From Dichotomocladium elegans (lineage: Eukaryota; Mucoromycota; Mucoromycetes; Mucorales; Lichtheimiaceae): a stretch of DNA of 64,000 nt. The notes under the pieces are model-generated. The model had not been told where the DNA came from. It ran no database searches and saw only the letters and a list, made by a program, of their open reading frames with translations. The stretch is taken from positions 1,736,001 to 1,800,000 of the forward strand of contig JAIXMN010000005.1 of assembly GCA_025716815.1 (NCBI GenBank). The letters run 5' to 3'. The translations under genes were made by a program, and so were the position numbers. The stretch's first letter is position 1, and every line of letters starts with the position of its first letter. Shown piece after piece: positions 51,315-63,609 of this stretch.

Positions 51315-54300
51315 CGTATTCGGATGACCGGCAAAGATGTTGGAAAGTACAAAGGCTAACCCTTCTTCCGCAAATGCTGTGTTACAATTCTATCAACGTC
51401 CCTTTTTTTAACCACACTCTTTAATCTTTTAATGTACGTTCACTCACTCGCACGCATCATCAAACATAATTTTTTCCCACCTTCCTCCTTTATTGAAGCG
51501 CTAAATGCAAATCATTCTTAGCAATAACTATCGCGCCCCTTCCAACCGCGTGAGTGGCCGTCTCAAAAGAACAAACAACAATTTTTCGTTGTGCAACTCA
51601 CAACCCAAAGATGTAACATGCCAGTTAAACGGCCGAAGCAAATCAAAGAAAGGTTTATGTCCGAAAATATGGATAGTCATTCGCACATACTCTTTTCCGA
51701 AGTCATAAGTATCATTTTGTGTATTCATAATCTACCAGTACTCCGCCCATTGTTTGTTATCGTTGACATGAACCCTCGTGTGCTGATAGCAATGAGAAAG
51801 CGAGAAGAGTCAGCCCTCCAAAGGATTCATCAAAATTACCATAAAAACATCCGTGCTCCAATTAATAACTTTCTCAAGTAGATGACGTGATGTAGCATTC
51901 GAATAGGATAGACAATAAGTGTTCGGATTGTTCGTTTGGTGGGCATAAACTATTGTAAGAAATACTCAAGATATGAATGCCTTGGAAGCGAGCAGAAGTA
52001 TGTGAATTTCTACATTCAGTCGATGATCGATACATGACTCTATATTTTTCCTGTGGAAGAGGAGTACGCTATTTTACAGCGTGTGTTTTCATTTTGGAAG
52101 AGAGGGGATTGTAATTACTTAGGAAAGCATCCCAAAAAACATCCGAGAGACCGGATGATCAAAGCTACTGCCATCAGCGACCTTTCATCGCTGGTTTGAT
52201 GGTCACCTTGAGCCTGCTATCTGCACGTTTCTGCAATATGTTAACGTGTCCATATGTACTGAAATGATTCGATTAAAATAGCTTACATGGTCTAGATGAT
52301 GGATCTAAATAATCGAATCTGCAAAACTATGCAGGTATATGACGATCTGCTATACTTATTTTTGGTAAATTCAATAATGCTGCATAGTTCTTTCGTCAGC
52401 TTGAATTTATTTCACTTATATTGCGGTAGTTATAAGCATCAAAGGATTTGCACAAGAAGCCAACGAGGGTGAATGTGCTTAATCATGCAGATCATATTGA
52501 GTTCGTCGTTATAAAAAGCAATTATCAATATAAAATAGTATCCCTCAGCATCATGATTCAACTTGCCTCCTCGACTTCATGAGGAGAAGTACTTCCCGAT
52601 AAGCTCGCTGTGATAAACAGAATCTGTGGTTGGAGGTAATCATGGCTGAAACAGCGCAATAAACATTGACCGGTAGTTCCAGAAGCGGTAATAGGATGGC
52701 TATAGTGCAATGCTTTTGTTCGATATATAAAAGGATGCGAGCTGGCTTTGCACAAGATATTAGAGCTACAAACCTGGAATCTTAATGGTCTTACACTGGA
52801 ACTATTGTCATCTTTGCGGTAGGATAAACATGTCTTGACCAATAAAAATGGACTGCGTTGTAGAATCATTTGTGCCTTCTCCAGTACCAAAAGAACCTTC
52901 ATCAGTCAAAGCAGCTTTTGACATTATATGCCACCACTAGGACGTCCTAAAATCATTTGCAACTTTTGGATGTACTTCCTTGGGTTCTTTTCTTTTACTT
53001 GTGCTGCACGATAGTGCTTCTACTGGTATATCTCTATGCTGGGTTCTCATGGCTGACTATAGGAAGTAAACGCTCCTGTACATAAAATGTAGTTATGCAA
53101 CTATAACCCCCATGATAGGCTTGTAAGATTAGCCTATACACTATGTCGATCGTCATAGATTTATCATAAATCGAATTACCGATTACATCACTGCTTCAGT
53201 GCATCGCCTTTCATTGTCACCTGTAAGTTAAATTCAACGCATTAGCTCACAAGTAGCAGCAAAAGATAAACATCAATACCAAGCTAGCAAATTCAAATAA
53301 GGAACGAAGAATTCGGACTGTCTCATTGTCATACTCTCCTTGTGCGCACCTGTTGTGTCTGCCGTAAAGGGACTTCCATGGCCAGATCAAATACACAGAG
53401 GGGTGGTTGATATTTTTTCTGTTAATATGTTTCAGCAGAATATGCAGAGATCAACAAACATGCCCGATAACATGCAGCTCCTTTTTGACGCAACCATCCT
53501 GCGTGAATACTGCGACACACAGTTCGCTTCGCTTAATTAACAGCAGTATAAATGAAAAATCTCCATCGACAATAGTTATAATCATATATTTACTCTACAT
53601 CGATACTGCCTGCTTGGCTACTTCATTCCGTGATTGCTCCCGCTGTGTGTTCTGTGCGTTCATCATTTCCTTTTAGTTTTCTTCGTGGATATTGTCATTC
53701 TCTTCTGTGATATTCAAAATGTTGCCCATATACTTCGATGTTTATGCCATAACTGATAGCAAAGAATCAATGTAGCAATAGTAGAAGAAGCATAGGGGTA
53801 ATGGATGGATGATCTCTGTTGTTTTGGGACTGACTGGGCATATATACTGTTTTTGCTCTCTAATATTAAAATTGGTAAACAGAGAGAAATGGGAATAGAT
53901 GTTGGTGGTGCATATATCAAGAGGACTATTGTCATTTGTGCGTTTGTGGGTTAGGACTACAGATAAGGATAAAATAAAGAATTTTTGGTTGATCAAGTAT
54001 TCTTTTCTACTGCAAAGAAGACCGAAATATACTGTCATCTTTCTTTTAAAACTACATCTAAACAAGATGCCGCCCATAAATGATGAAGAACCAAGAAGGC
54101 TAATCACGGAGAATATAGCCGTACCGCCAAATACATAAATAATAAGGGGAACTTTAGATAATCCCGTAATGTATAGGGAAATCCACTGCTTCTAATTTTT
54201 GCAATAAGGCTTAGCAATCTGCTGGCCGTAACGTAAAAAGAATAATACAATGGTTGTATGTTGCCTGGTCTGGTGGGAGTAACATGACCATATCAATGTA

Positions 54301-55160
54301 GTGAAAGAAGACAAGTAATGACGAATCCTTTATTCGATGATTCTTGATATCACAACGCCTAAGGATACTTATATTAAATGTCATAACGAGCGGGTGGGGC
54401 CTAAAACAGTCTACTGAGATGACTTGAAAGAGTTAATAAGCGATGTCGAAGGAATGTATTTAGAAAGCGGTAGTGTTATTGTGACAGGAGTCGAAGCTAT
54501 CCAATCTTTTTTTTTCTCTTGCATTATAGTTCTACGAAGGTACAGAACTGACCGCGCAGTATGATAAAAAACGCCACATTCTTCCACACGTGCACCAAGA
54601 GCAATACCAATTAATGTCGTATATGCTCTTGCGACAAAAGGATATGAAAAACTATCGTTAATTGATCGACAGCCAAAAGTCTTACACTTATGGCAGGACG
54701 TCGTAGCCACACCAGCCAGCTATTCAAACTATTGACTAACTCCAATTTAGGCGTTATTCCTGACTAGCTTTCATCCTATTTCTTCTTTTGATACTACGCT
54801 AGGGATGGAGGATAGGTTACGCACATCGCCGTATAAATGACGATATCATATCATGTATACTCTTAACGTTATCAAAAACATAAATAAAGAGATTCTTTAT
54901 CTTCTGGTAATTCTTGTTTGCGTTCATGGTACAGTATTTCACTCTTCTTTTTTGTGCATAGCAAGGCTGATTAGATAAATGGTTACCGGTATCGATATGC
55001 AGACTCACGCGGCAAATGGCAGTAAATGAGTTCTCTTTTATTCATACGCATAGGATTATCCATTTATACCCTGTTTCTTTCCTGTCTCTATGGAGATCAT
55101 CCAATGGTTGCTTGTATAGCTCGCATTGGATGACCTCCTATGCTTACAATACCTCACGTA
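51315..55160. other. AT-rich gene desert, left part
   Basis: Only short ORFs with no recognisable products were found. Possible element debris is present but I could not assign any family. A short string (ACCGCGCAG-ATGATAAAA) near 54550 also occurs near 26356, hinting at a shared degenerate repeat. Confidence 0.4.
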
Positions 55161-55162
55161 TT

Positions 55163-55180
55163 ACTACGATCGATCGTAGT
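55163..55180. repeat. 18-bp perfect palindrome
   Basis: ACTACGATCGATCGTAGT is its own reverse complement. It could be a protein-binding site or chance. Confidence 0.7.
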
Positions 55181-56467
55181 TATTTCCACCGCCATGGTCA
55201 CGAAGATCCTTTTGTCTCAAGCAACGTCGGGTTAACCAGAACAGAAATGTAACTATGGCCGTGCACAATACCACAGGCCAATAGGAAGTGTTTTTGTCAC
55301 ATCATTACCACTGTTGGAACACGTAGCCGTTTCTCGTTAATCACAATGGCCTTAACACGTAACTTCCTCCCCAACGAGCATGCAGACACTTTTCATCATG
55401 TCACGCAACCATTGTCTTGTAATTAGTATTACCACAATGGTAGAGAACGTATAGATATCCCCTCCACTTGTAAGCAACAAAAAGACCGATTTCAAATTAT
55501 CTTTTAAAAGTTCCTTTTTATTGGAACCATCGTTCCAAGCACGCTGTCGCTAGCCTCATTTATATTCGTCAAAAGGGCGACAGCTAGTGTCGCCTTTTGA
55601 GTATTGCGAAGGAAGGCAGGTGATGATCACGAAGAGCCACAAAGGATAGGGTCACTACAGAGAATATATCACGAAGAGCAGGGAACCACGAAGTGTGGCA
55701 ACCACACTGGCAGTATCAAAAATAGAGAAGATATACTGATGTCGTTTAATGATCACAATGGTCCTCTATTTATATAATTGTCTATTACGCTGAGCACCTG
55801 CGCACCGCATTACTTATTGTGGTGATGACTGCGGCAAAAGCAGTGCAGCGCATCAAGAAGTACATCTGCGACTCCGACTACTTGAAACGAAACTACGACG
55901 ATTTGGAGAAATACAGGATTGATGTTGTTATCGTATGGCCAATGCTAATATTTTTGATATTGCTATCGTAAGTTGTTGTTTTATTGCTATGAGTATCCAC
56001 GATATATATGTTCAATACAAATGATTCTATGAATCAGGTGGAAGATAATAGCAAGAGCATTTCTAGTAATTGTCAGTGTCAAAAGGAAAAGTTGAGCGCA
56101 AATTGTCGTCTATTTTAGCGGATAAACCTTGGCCAGGGATAGCAATTAAACTTGGTGGCAGAAGCAGAAGTAGAGTCTCGAAAGAGATCCTTATTGTATG
56201 TGAGCTTCTTGTTATTTATACTGTTTTTGCTATCTAAAAACATATAAATAGAATGTCCTAAGGTAAAGTTAATAATCGTTGGGATTGTTTTCCTTGACGG
56301 AACGTGTCATATTGATGCCTGCGATAGAGGTGTAGGCAAAAGGAGATTCTTGGTAAGCTCATGATAGGTCGGGAATCTGTTGCGACAAAGTCAAAAGGTC
56401 ATGTGACCAATCATATCGGGCCAGTGGGATAAAATTGTAAGTCTGCTGGCAATCAGCCTGCAGATTT
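55181..56467. other. AT-rich gene desert, middle part
   Basis: The segment 55600-55740 holds two copies of ATCACGAAGAGC and small hairpins. The hairpin at 55569-55600 is listed separately. It lies next to a tRNA gene and may be retroelement debris; no coding remnant was recognised. Confidence 0.4.
55569..55600. repeat. Hairpin with 13-bp stem
   Basis: TCAAAAGGGCGACA and TGTCGCCTTTTGA pair across a GCTAG loop, with one bulged G in the left arm. This could be the centre of a small foldback element. Confidence 0.65.
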
Positions 56468-56488
56468 AATCCGATAAATCATCGGATT
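56468..56488. repeat. Hairpin just 3' of the tRNA gene
   Basis: AATCCGAT and ATCGGATT pair across a 5-nt loop, starting 6 bp beyond the tRNA 3' end on the minus strand. Confidence 0.6.
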
Positions 56489-56493
56489 TATTA

Positions 56494-56566
56494 AGCCCTA
56501 CGTGGGGGTCGAACCCACAACCTTGAGATTAAGAGTCTCACGCTCTACCGATTGAGCTAGCAAGGC
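56494..56566 (-). tRNA. tRNA-Lys (CUU)
   Basis: On the minus strand the 73 nt fold into a standard cloverleaf. The acceptor stem is GCCTTGC/GTAGGGC with two G-U pairs. The D arm is GCTC...GAGC. The anticodon stem is TGAGA/TCTCA with loop CTCTTAA (anticodon CTT). The T arm is GTGGG/CCCAC with loop TTCGACC. There is no intron. A and B box sequences are intact, so it should be transcribed by RNA polymerase III. Confidence 0.95.
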
Positions 56567-59500
56567 TTCCTTGCTTTAATACGATCAGGAGAGATTCTTC
56601 TGGCCGACCACATTCATAATTCCACAGTCCTGAGCATGGTCCCTTCCTTGCGGCCCGGAGTACACCACGTGACCTTCCCGTGCCCCTTCCCATTTTTACA
56701 TTCCTTTTCCTCACTTCTTCCCTTTTGCCTAGTCGACCGCCCTTTCAAGATGCGCTATATCTTCTCAACCCTTTTTCACGCTAAATATTTAATTTTTGTT
56801 AGTACAGAGCTAGCTTAGATCCTTCCTTAGTTTATTGCTTGCACTAGTTTAGTGTCCCTTTATCAGTTCGCCTACATCTCTTCTCTTCGATTGTATGTTC
56901 CTATGTCATCATCCCATCTCTGAGTTTCTCGACATCATTTATCTAGCATTATTGCCCTTTCCTTTAGTCTGGGAGCGACATCCTTTTAAGCGCGTCCAAT
57001 TGGACGAATAAACCGGATCATCAAGAGTATCACTTTCACTTTTTTTGGTCACTTCTATCCATAAGGATTACCCCTTTATTTTTTTTACCCAACCTTCAGA
57101 ACCCACCGTTTGACTTATTGCTGTGTCGAGACAGAGAAGTCATCCGTTTGCCATCGCTTGATTTGCACACCACTTTGATATTTTCTTTCTTTGACTGTAT
57201 CGATTTTTGGAGCCGGTCGACACGATCAAAGAGCCCGATTTTGCAAGTGAATAGTCCCGTCATACTATCTTCTTGCCCATTGTAGCCCCTATCATTGTCT
57301 TCCCGGTCATTTTTGACATCCATCCTTTTCATTTTCCTTATTGTTGTACCCCCGGAGTATATTCTCACATACAGTTGTACCGACCGTGTCAGCTTTTACA
57401 GCAGAAAGGAATTATAATACCATCTTCTAACACGCTGTGTATGATGATCCTTTCCGACAATCCCAACGTGTCAGCGCCGAGGGTTACTGGTTTGATTTAT
57501 TTTTTTGGTAGATGCAGCAAACATACTACAAACACGCACTTGGACGCTCATGCTCTTATAATTATATAAACAACACTGGGAATTGGTGAATTAAGCGGAT
57601 ACTTGAGAAATGGATGATTATGTCATTGCTTCTGTGCCAAATGCATTATAATCGATAATGGAAAGATTATATAAACTTTCCAGACAACCAAGTTCTGGAA
57701 TATTGATAAGACATTGTATTGCATTATTCACTTATTAGAGGACCTTAGGTTCGTATTCTCTCAGGAGAGCTGGACGGTAAAAAAGCACTGAAGGTGCTGA
57801 TAGAAATCTGTGGTACAGCAATTGAGGGGATGGAAACCGATGCATCAAACCTTGTGGTGTAGAGTATTATTCATTTATTTCCGTTAAAGAGGCTGATGAC
57901 GCTTTTAGTAGTGATAGATCCTCTAGGAATTTCGTGGAATTAGAGATTATGAGAGTCGCTTTTGAAAGAGGGATTTGTTTTGTGTCTTGAAGGCTATGTC
58001 TTTACTGTTTACTGATGGTTGCTAGCAGGTCAACAAAACGCATGGCCAACGGTTTCAATCACTTTCTCTGTCTTCAATATCCTCATCGTTAGGTAGCCAG
58101 TACATCAATACAATACTAAATTGCTGCTCGCTTTTCCTTTCGCTTTTATATGGCGATGCAGCTACTCGAGATTTTTTGTACGCAGACCTGTTTTAGCGAG
58201 ATGATGCTTGCTTTACTGGATGTGCGGTTTCGCAAAATGTCATTTCAGGCACTGGGTTCCAGGGTTTGATTATTTATATCTTATCCCCGTTCTCGAGAAT
58301 TATCCTCATATTACCTACCATCGGATGCAGGGTCTGAAATACAGTTTCATCTTATTTAAATAGCTCGGCGTGCGTAAATCTCACACTTTTCTTCTTCTCT
58401 CACTTTTGAATAATTTAAGTAGACAAGGCAAAGCTGTAAGCTGAAAGCGATGTGTTCATGAAACGTAGGTCAAATTGGTTAACCATTTCGCTTTATGAGG
58501 CAATGATCAGAAATTACATGCTCTTAGCCAAGACCACCGATGAGCGTATGTTATCTTGGCTTTAGGCGCGCAAACTCTATGGATCTTCCTCCTTCCATAT
58601 GATGATGATACGGATATCTTCATATAGTTAAGTGCAAGCTCTCTAACTACGCTTCAAAGCCTCATGATCAAGATGCGCCTCGTTGGCGATTGCATGTGAT
58701 AAAAAAAGTCCAATGTGTTTCTCTAGGAACCTACACAGATGAACAGTTTCGCTGACCATGTTGGTTGCCCTTACATCTATTCTCGACGAGCGGAATCTGG
58801 TCTCAATGTTTACTTGTTTATTCGAATATATTGCCTGTGAACGTAAATGTCCGTATTTTTTCAGTTCCACCTAATGCCCATCCTTTGCAATAGATAGCTT
58901 GCTCTGCTGATGATATATTGCATTTACAAAGTGTTTGGTTCTGACATCACATTACTTTCGAAGGTAAGTCGTTTTTTCGCATCACACCCACCACAAACGT
59001 TCGCGAAATATCCGTATAGAAGTTAAAGGTAACGTAACATTGCAGTACCTATGCTTTTCTACTTCGAAGCTAGACACTGATAAAATGGGCGAATATAAAT
59101 GATATCTACAAGATTTCACAATATAGTAAATAATTCCAATAAAATAAGTATTCCAGTTGTTGTTTATTTTATGTAAAAAATGTAATGTAAAGAAGACTTT
59201 TGGACGGAAGATATCGCTGATAACGAATTTGTAGACAAAATTGACACATAAAATGGAGGATCAATCGTATACGACATTCTGGTATGTACCCTTGGCCATT
59301 GATAAGGATGGCTGAAGTAGTCGCAGCTACAGTTTTGGACAAAAGCAAGTCTGCTTAACAATTTCAATGCATAAACACATTATTTCCAGGACTGACTCTA
59401 GAGAGGAACTCCAATCTCAGGAGGAAGCAATTTGACAAGAAAATAGAAGATATGCATGTCAGAGACAGCCATTTACGAGTGTAAGCTATTTCAGAAAAGC

Positions 59501-61039
59501 CTGTCTAAAATGCATGCAACTCGTAGAACGACCGGTTCTGACGCACAGATAAGCAAGCCGCAGAACCGCTGGGTTTTGCTACTCTATTTACTGGTTAGAA
59601 CCGCCCATTACGGGTAGCAGCGCTGCTGCACATAATGGGATGCTTTGATCACTTTCGGCGAATCAAAACGGCAGCTTTAACATAAGCACGTTATTTTTTT
59701 TATAAACGGACAAGGTCAAAATTTATAACATAATGTAAAAATGCTAATGACCATGAATGTTCATGTATCTCCTCATTTTTACTAGGGATGTCTTATAAAG
59801 ATACTTGTCAGCTGTAAGACAGTATATGATTAAACGCCTCAATCAACTTCCCATGCAAGAAAGATCGAGTGGGGGAGATAGCCGTAAGAATACTGCGGTT
59901 AAAATAATGTTGGATATTGAAGAATTATTTGTGTTCTTGTAACTTCTAAGAGAGCTTGATACTCAAAGACGACAATATTGATTAATCCTGGAATAAAGAT
60001 GCTCCAACGTAACTATGATTTGTAGTTCCAATATTATTGTTCCATCCAGTAATAAAGGAGACGAAGATGATTCATAGGTATTGGACTAGATAAAGGAAGG
60101 CTGCTTTGTTAAATAAAACACATAACCATAGGAGCCTTTAGTACGTTCTGTTTTTAATATACTTACGTAAATCGATAGCAGTACAAGTCCGTAAAATTCT
60201 ATCGGCGCCAGTGTGTATTTACGCATATGCCCATAAGTTTTTGCTGAACTACAGATTCATCTGGTAGGTATGATGGGCTCAAAGCTTTAAAACAGAGATC
60301 ATTTCCTTAACTTTGAAGATCCAATAAGGAATGCTGCTTGAAAAAATTCAGTGGACATTTACGCTCGCTGTTATAAATGTGAATCATCTGGGATATAGCA
60401 GCACAACCTCCTTTGTCAGAGAAATAGGCCAAAACGTTCTTCTGTAGTGAATATTTATTTTTCTCGATGTGGAAGATAATTCTTTCGTGCTGACCGAATA
60501 GAAAATTGCAGGGTCGAGTCCTAGGCTTATTGGATCGACTTGAACGATTGCGTATATCGACATATATCTAAATGGTTGCTCTGAAACTATAGCTCTTGAC
60601 GCTGCTCCTACCAAATTTCGGGCAAAGAATCTCTATAAGAACACTGGTTCCAATCAGTAGATTTCATGGATCAAGATCATAAAACTCGTAGCTAATATAT
60701 GTGGTTACCAAAATGAAACCGAGTGTTGCTACATGTAAAAGGCTTGGTATACCTGGTGGCTACCTTTGGTCGAGAAATCAATTGATCGCATAGACAGTAA
60801 TAGAGTCCATGTATCTGGAAAGGAGCTCCCCTTTTCTTATGTCTCATACCGTGGAGGTACGTACAGTATATTGTCTTGACATTGCGACAAAAGAATGCTG
60901 GTAGGATTGCCTTTTTCAGAAAGACAACCAACCATTTTGATGATGAACAGCACTCACACCTCCCACTAAAAAAAAAAAAAAATCCGCGCAAGCGCGAGCT
61001 CGCGACGAAAACTATCTTCCTCTCTCATTTTTTATCCAC
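56567..61039. other. AT-rich gene desert, right part
   Basis: About 4.5 kb with no recognised gene. A 12-bp palindrome AGCAGCGCTGCT lies near 59617. ORFs are short and mostly unconvincing. A pyrimidine-rich stretch at 56670-56720 follows the tRNA. Confidence 0.4.
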
Positions 61040-62209
61040 ATGACCTTGACCGACTCACATCTCACGAGAGACGACCTAAGCAGCCCTAGACAACGTATAA
61101 TAATGGACGAAGGCGATCAAAACACAGAGGCGCTCTCCCTCTTCGCTGGTAGCCCTTCTCAATTCTCCCAGAAGTATAGCGATGATCGTTATCGATCTCT
61201 TGTTCAAGAATCACCGCCGGCAGGCTTCAACATCAAAACGCCTATTGTAGATGATAATAGGAATTTTAGAATTGCCGCAAAGCGAAAGGAACAGGAGCCT
61301 CCCTCTTCATATGCAAATTTAAAGACTGCACGAGACTGGGATGAGCTCTTAAATCGAAACAAAGCAAGCACTGCACGGGACCACGACAATGGAACCGTCG
61401 AGCTGCCACCACCACCGCCGGCACCGCCAGTGGCATCAACAGCAGCTGAATCAAAAGCCGTGCAAGCAGAACGTCCTTCTCAGCAAGAGAAATCTGTTAG
61501 TATGCCCAGAAACGCGGAACCACCACCACCGCCTAAGCCGCGCAGCGAGAAACCCAGGGCATCGGTTCCCTCATACATGCGATCCACAGCGTCGTATGAG
61601 AGCCGCGTACACCAACAGAGACTTTCAGTAAGTGTACAATATAAGGAATCATCTGGCTCTGGTGATAACTAGCTTTTCTCTTCGTATCTTTCGTAGCACA
61701 AAAGACGACATCAAGTTCCTGACTTCCGCTCATCGACGCGAATCAATGCAATGGACGATATACGTAACGAAATGAGGGAGGAGGATACATATATTCCATT
61801 ATCTGTTCGAGTCAAACTTTTTGAGCAAGGACTTGAAGGTAGTGGGCGATCCGTCTCCAGGCCAAGGGCACAGGAAGCAGTACGCAAAGAAAATGTAATG
61901 TGTTTCTTCTCCTTCTTTCCCGAGAAGTTCCAAACTCACTAACTTACCCTTGTAGACTCAATCCTCACAGCCATCCTCGTCCTCTGCCTCTCGCTTAACC
62001 CGGCCTCGTTCCCCAAAGCTACTTACAAGCTATCGTTCAGCATCGTAAGAAAAATTAATTTATCGATGTTAATTCACGCAAATCACTCACGCAAATCTAA
62101 TGTATAGTCATCGACGAACAACTGAAGTAAGCAGAGGAGGAGTAGCATCAATTTCTATTGCGTGTTGATATAATGAAATCCCTTGGATTAGCCACGAACC
62201 TCAGCGGCA

Positions 62210-62240
<31 letters not shown>

Positions 62241-62781
62241 CAGCAACAACAACAGCAACAAAAACCCCTTCTGCTCGATCGTCCGTTATGCAACACCGGT
62301 ATCCAACACGTTCAACTCCTTCGGGCTCTATACCTCCTCCATCCTCGTCGCACCATCGTATGTCGCAGACCTCCACTGAGCATCAAGCTACAAAACCTAC
62401 CGGCCTTCATACTGAGCAAGACGCACAAGCAAGAGAAGGTGGTGCTAAAAGGCGAAAGACACAGCATTCACGACTGGAGGTCAAGGTAAGTCTGGATTAT
62501 GATGTACATCACACTGATTGTAGCTTACCACGATGCCTCCAGCCATTCCGATTTGCGACTGATGAACGAGCCGCCCATCATCGAAAGGCATTTCAGGAGA
62601 AACTCGATATGTGGAAGAGGAAGGAAGAGGAAGAAGACAAGAGAGTAACCACAACTCGAGGCATAAAGCGTAAGGTGAGTCACTGATGGATAGCCCATGC
62701 ACATTCTATTCTGCACATATTTCATATGTATCTTTTCCCTACAAATGAGGCTAACATGATTCCGGCAGGCTCGAGAATAGC
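61040..62781 (+). CDS. TPX2-like microtubule-associated protein
   Basis: Exons by splice consensus: 61040-61627, 61697-61894, 61956-62044, a short exon (about 62109-62127), a CAG-rich exon from about 62205, 62543-62674, and a terminal 12-nt exon 62770-62781 (ARE, stop). Early parts are disordered with Pro runs. LTRPRSPKLLTSYRS resembles the TPX2 'PxSPxL-T--R' repeat, and VKPFRFATDERAAHHRKAFQ followed by EKLDMWKRKEEEEDKR closely fits the TPX2 C-terminal KPF-ATDERA motif. Such proteins activate Aurora kinase or promote spindle microtubules. The CAG tract does not connect in frame to the TPX2 motif without an extra intron (possible donor 62300, acceptor near 62386) or an indel. The start may be 61040 or 61103. 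Confidence 0.7.
62203..62261 (+). repeat. CAG/CAA trinucleotide tract
   Basis: About 18 consecutive CAG or CAA triplets; they read polyGln, polySer/Asn or polyAla/Thr depending on frame. It lies inside the TPX2-like gene. Confidence 0.9.
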
Positions 62782-63609
62782 TTGAACTATAGCAGTAACA
62801 CCGTCACACCGCCACAAAACAATTCGTGCGCATATTTTACTTAAGCAGACGTAGTACTTTTTGTTCGAAGTTTGGCAAAGCCGATTAGGACGGGATAGGA
62901 GTACTGTAATAAAGAACATCCTTGAACGAGAAGAGCGACTACGGGTTATTATGAAGACGGAGTTGTCGGTGTAACTCAACTACCGAAGCAACGCAGTACT
63001 ATGAAACCAACACAGAATTTTAGCGGTTGGGTAGCTAACACAAATATCATCTGATGCTCTTGAAAATGACGTCCCACAGTCGATACAGGCGTATCGATTG
63101 GCTGACTCAATCATAGATTACGATCCTTGTTAGACATCGAAATCACTGGGTGCCTCGGTACGCATCAAAGTCGACAGTAAGGCCAATGCTTTACGTTTTT
63201 CTGACTTCTCAGGATAAGTTTTCGTGGGTTCGAAGGTCCAGCAATAACATCTTTTAAAAGTGTTCTTCCTCCAAGCTTTGACGATATACCAATGGCAAAT
63301 CAAGATCCACACATTTGAGAGATACAGTTTCGACCCTATACTGTCCACATGATTATATTGTATGCTTTATTGATTGATAACTATCCCTTTGCGCCCATCA
63401 GCGCTCGTATTCATACCTGGTATCCACACACACTATCTTCTCCCAGCAACTATGAAACACACTTAACACAAAAATAATGCTTATGGTAATTTGAAAGGAG
63501 CCTCGGATACATTACCACTAGCAAATGACACCCGACAGACGAAGTCTTCCCATTCTATTGAAAAAAACAGCCTAACAAGCATTGAGCAGCGGGACGATTG
63601 CTTTCGTAA
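62782..63609. other. Intergenic
   Basis: No gene recognised; likely the 3' flank of the TPX2-like gene and the 5' decayed part of transposase copy C. Confidence 0.4.

Noticed and set aside
60500..60540. B-box-like GGGTCGAGTCC
   Set aside because: No matching A box or cloverleaf upstream.
62722..62979. 85-codon minus-strand ORF after the TPX2-like gene
   Set aside because: No recognisable pattern; overlaps the last TPX2-like exon.
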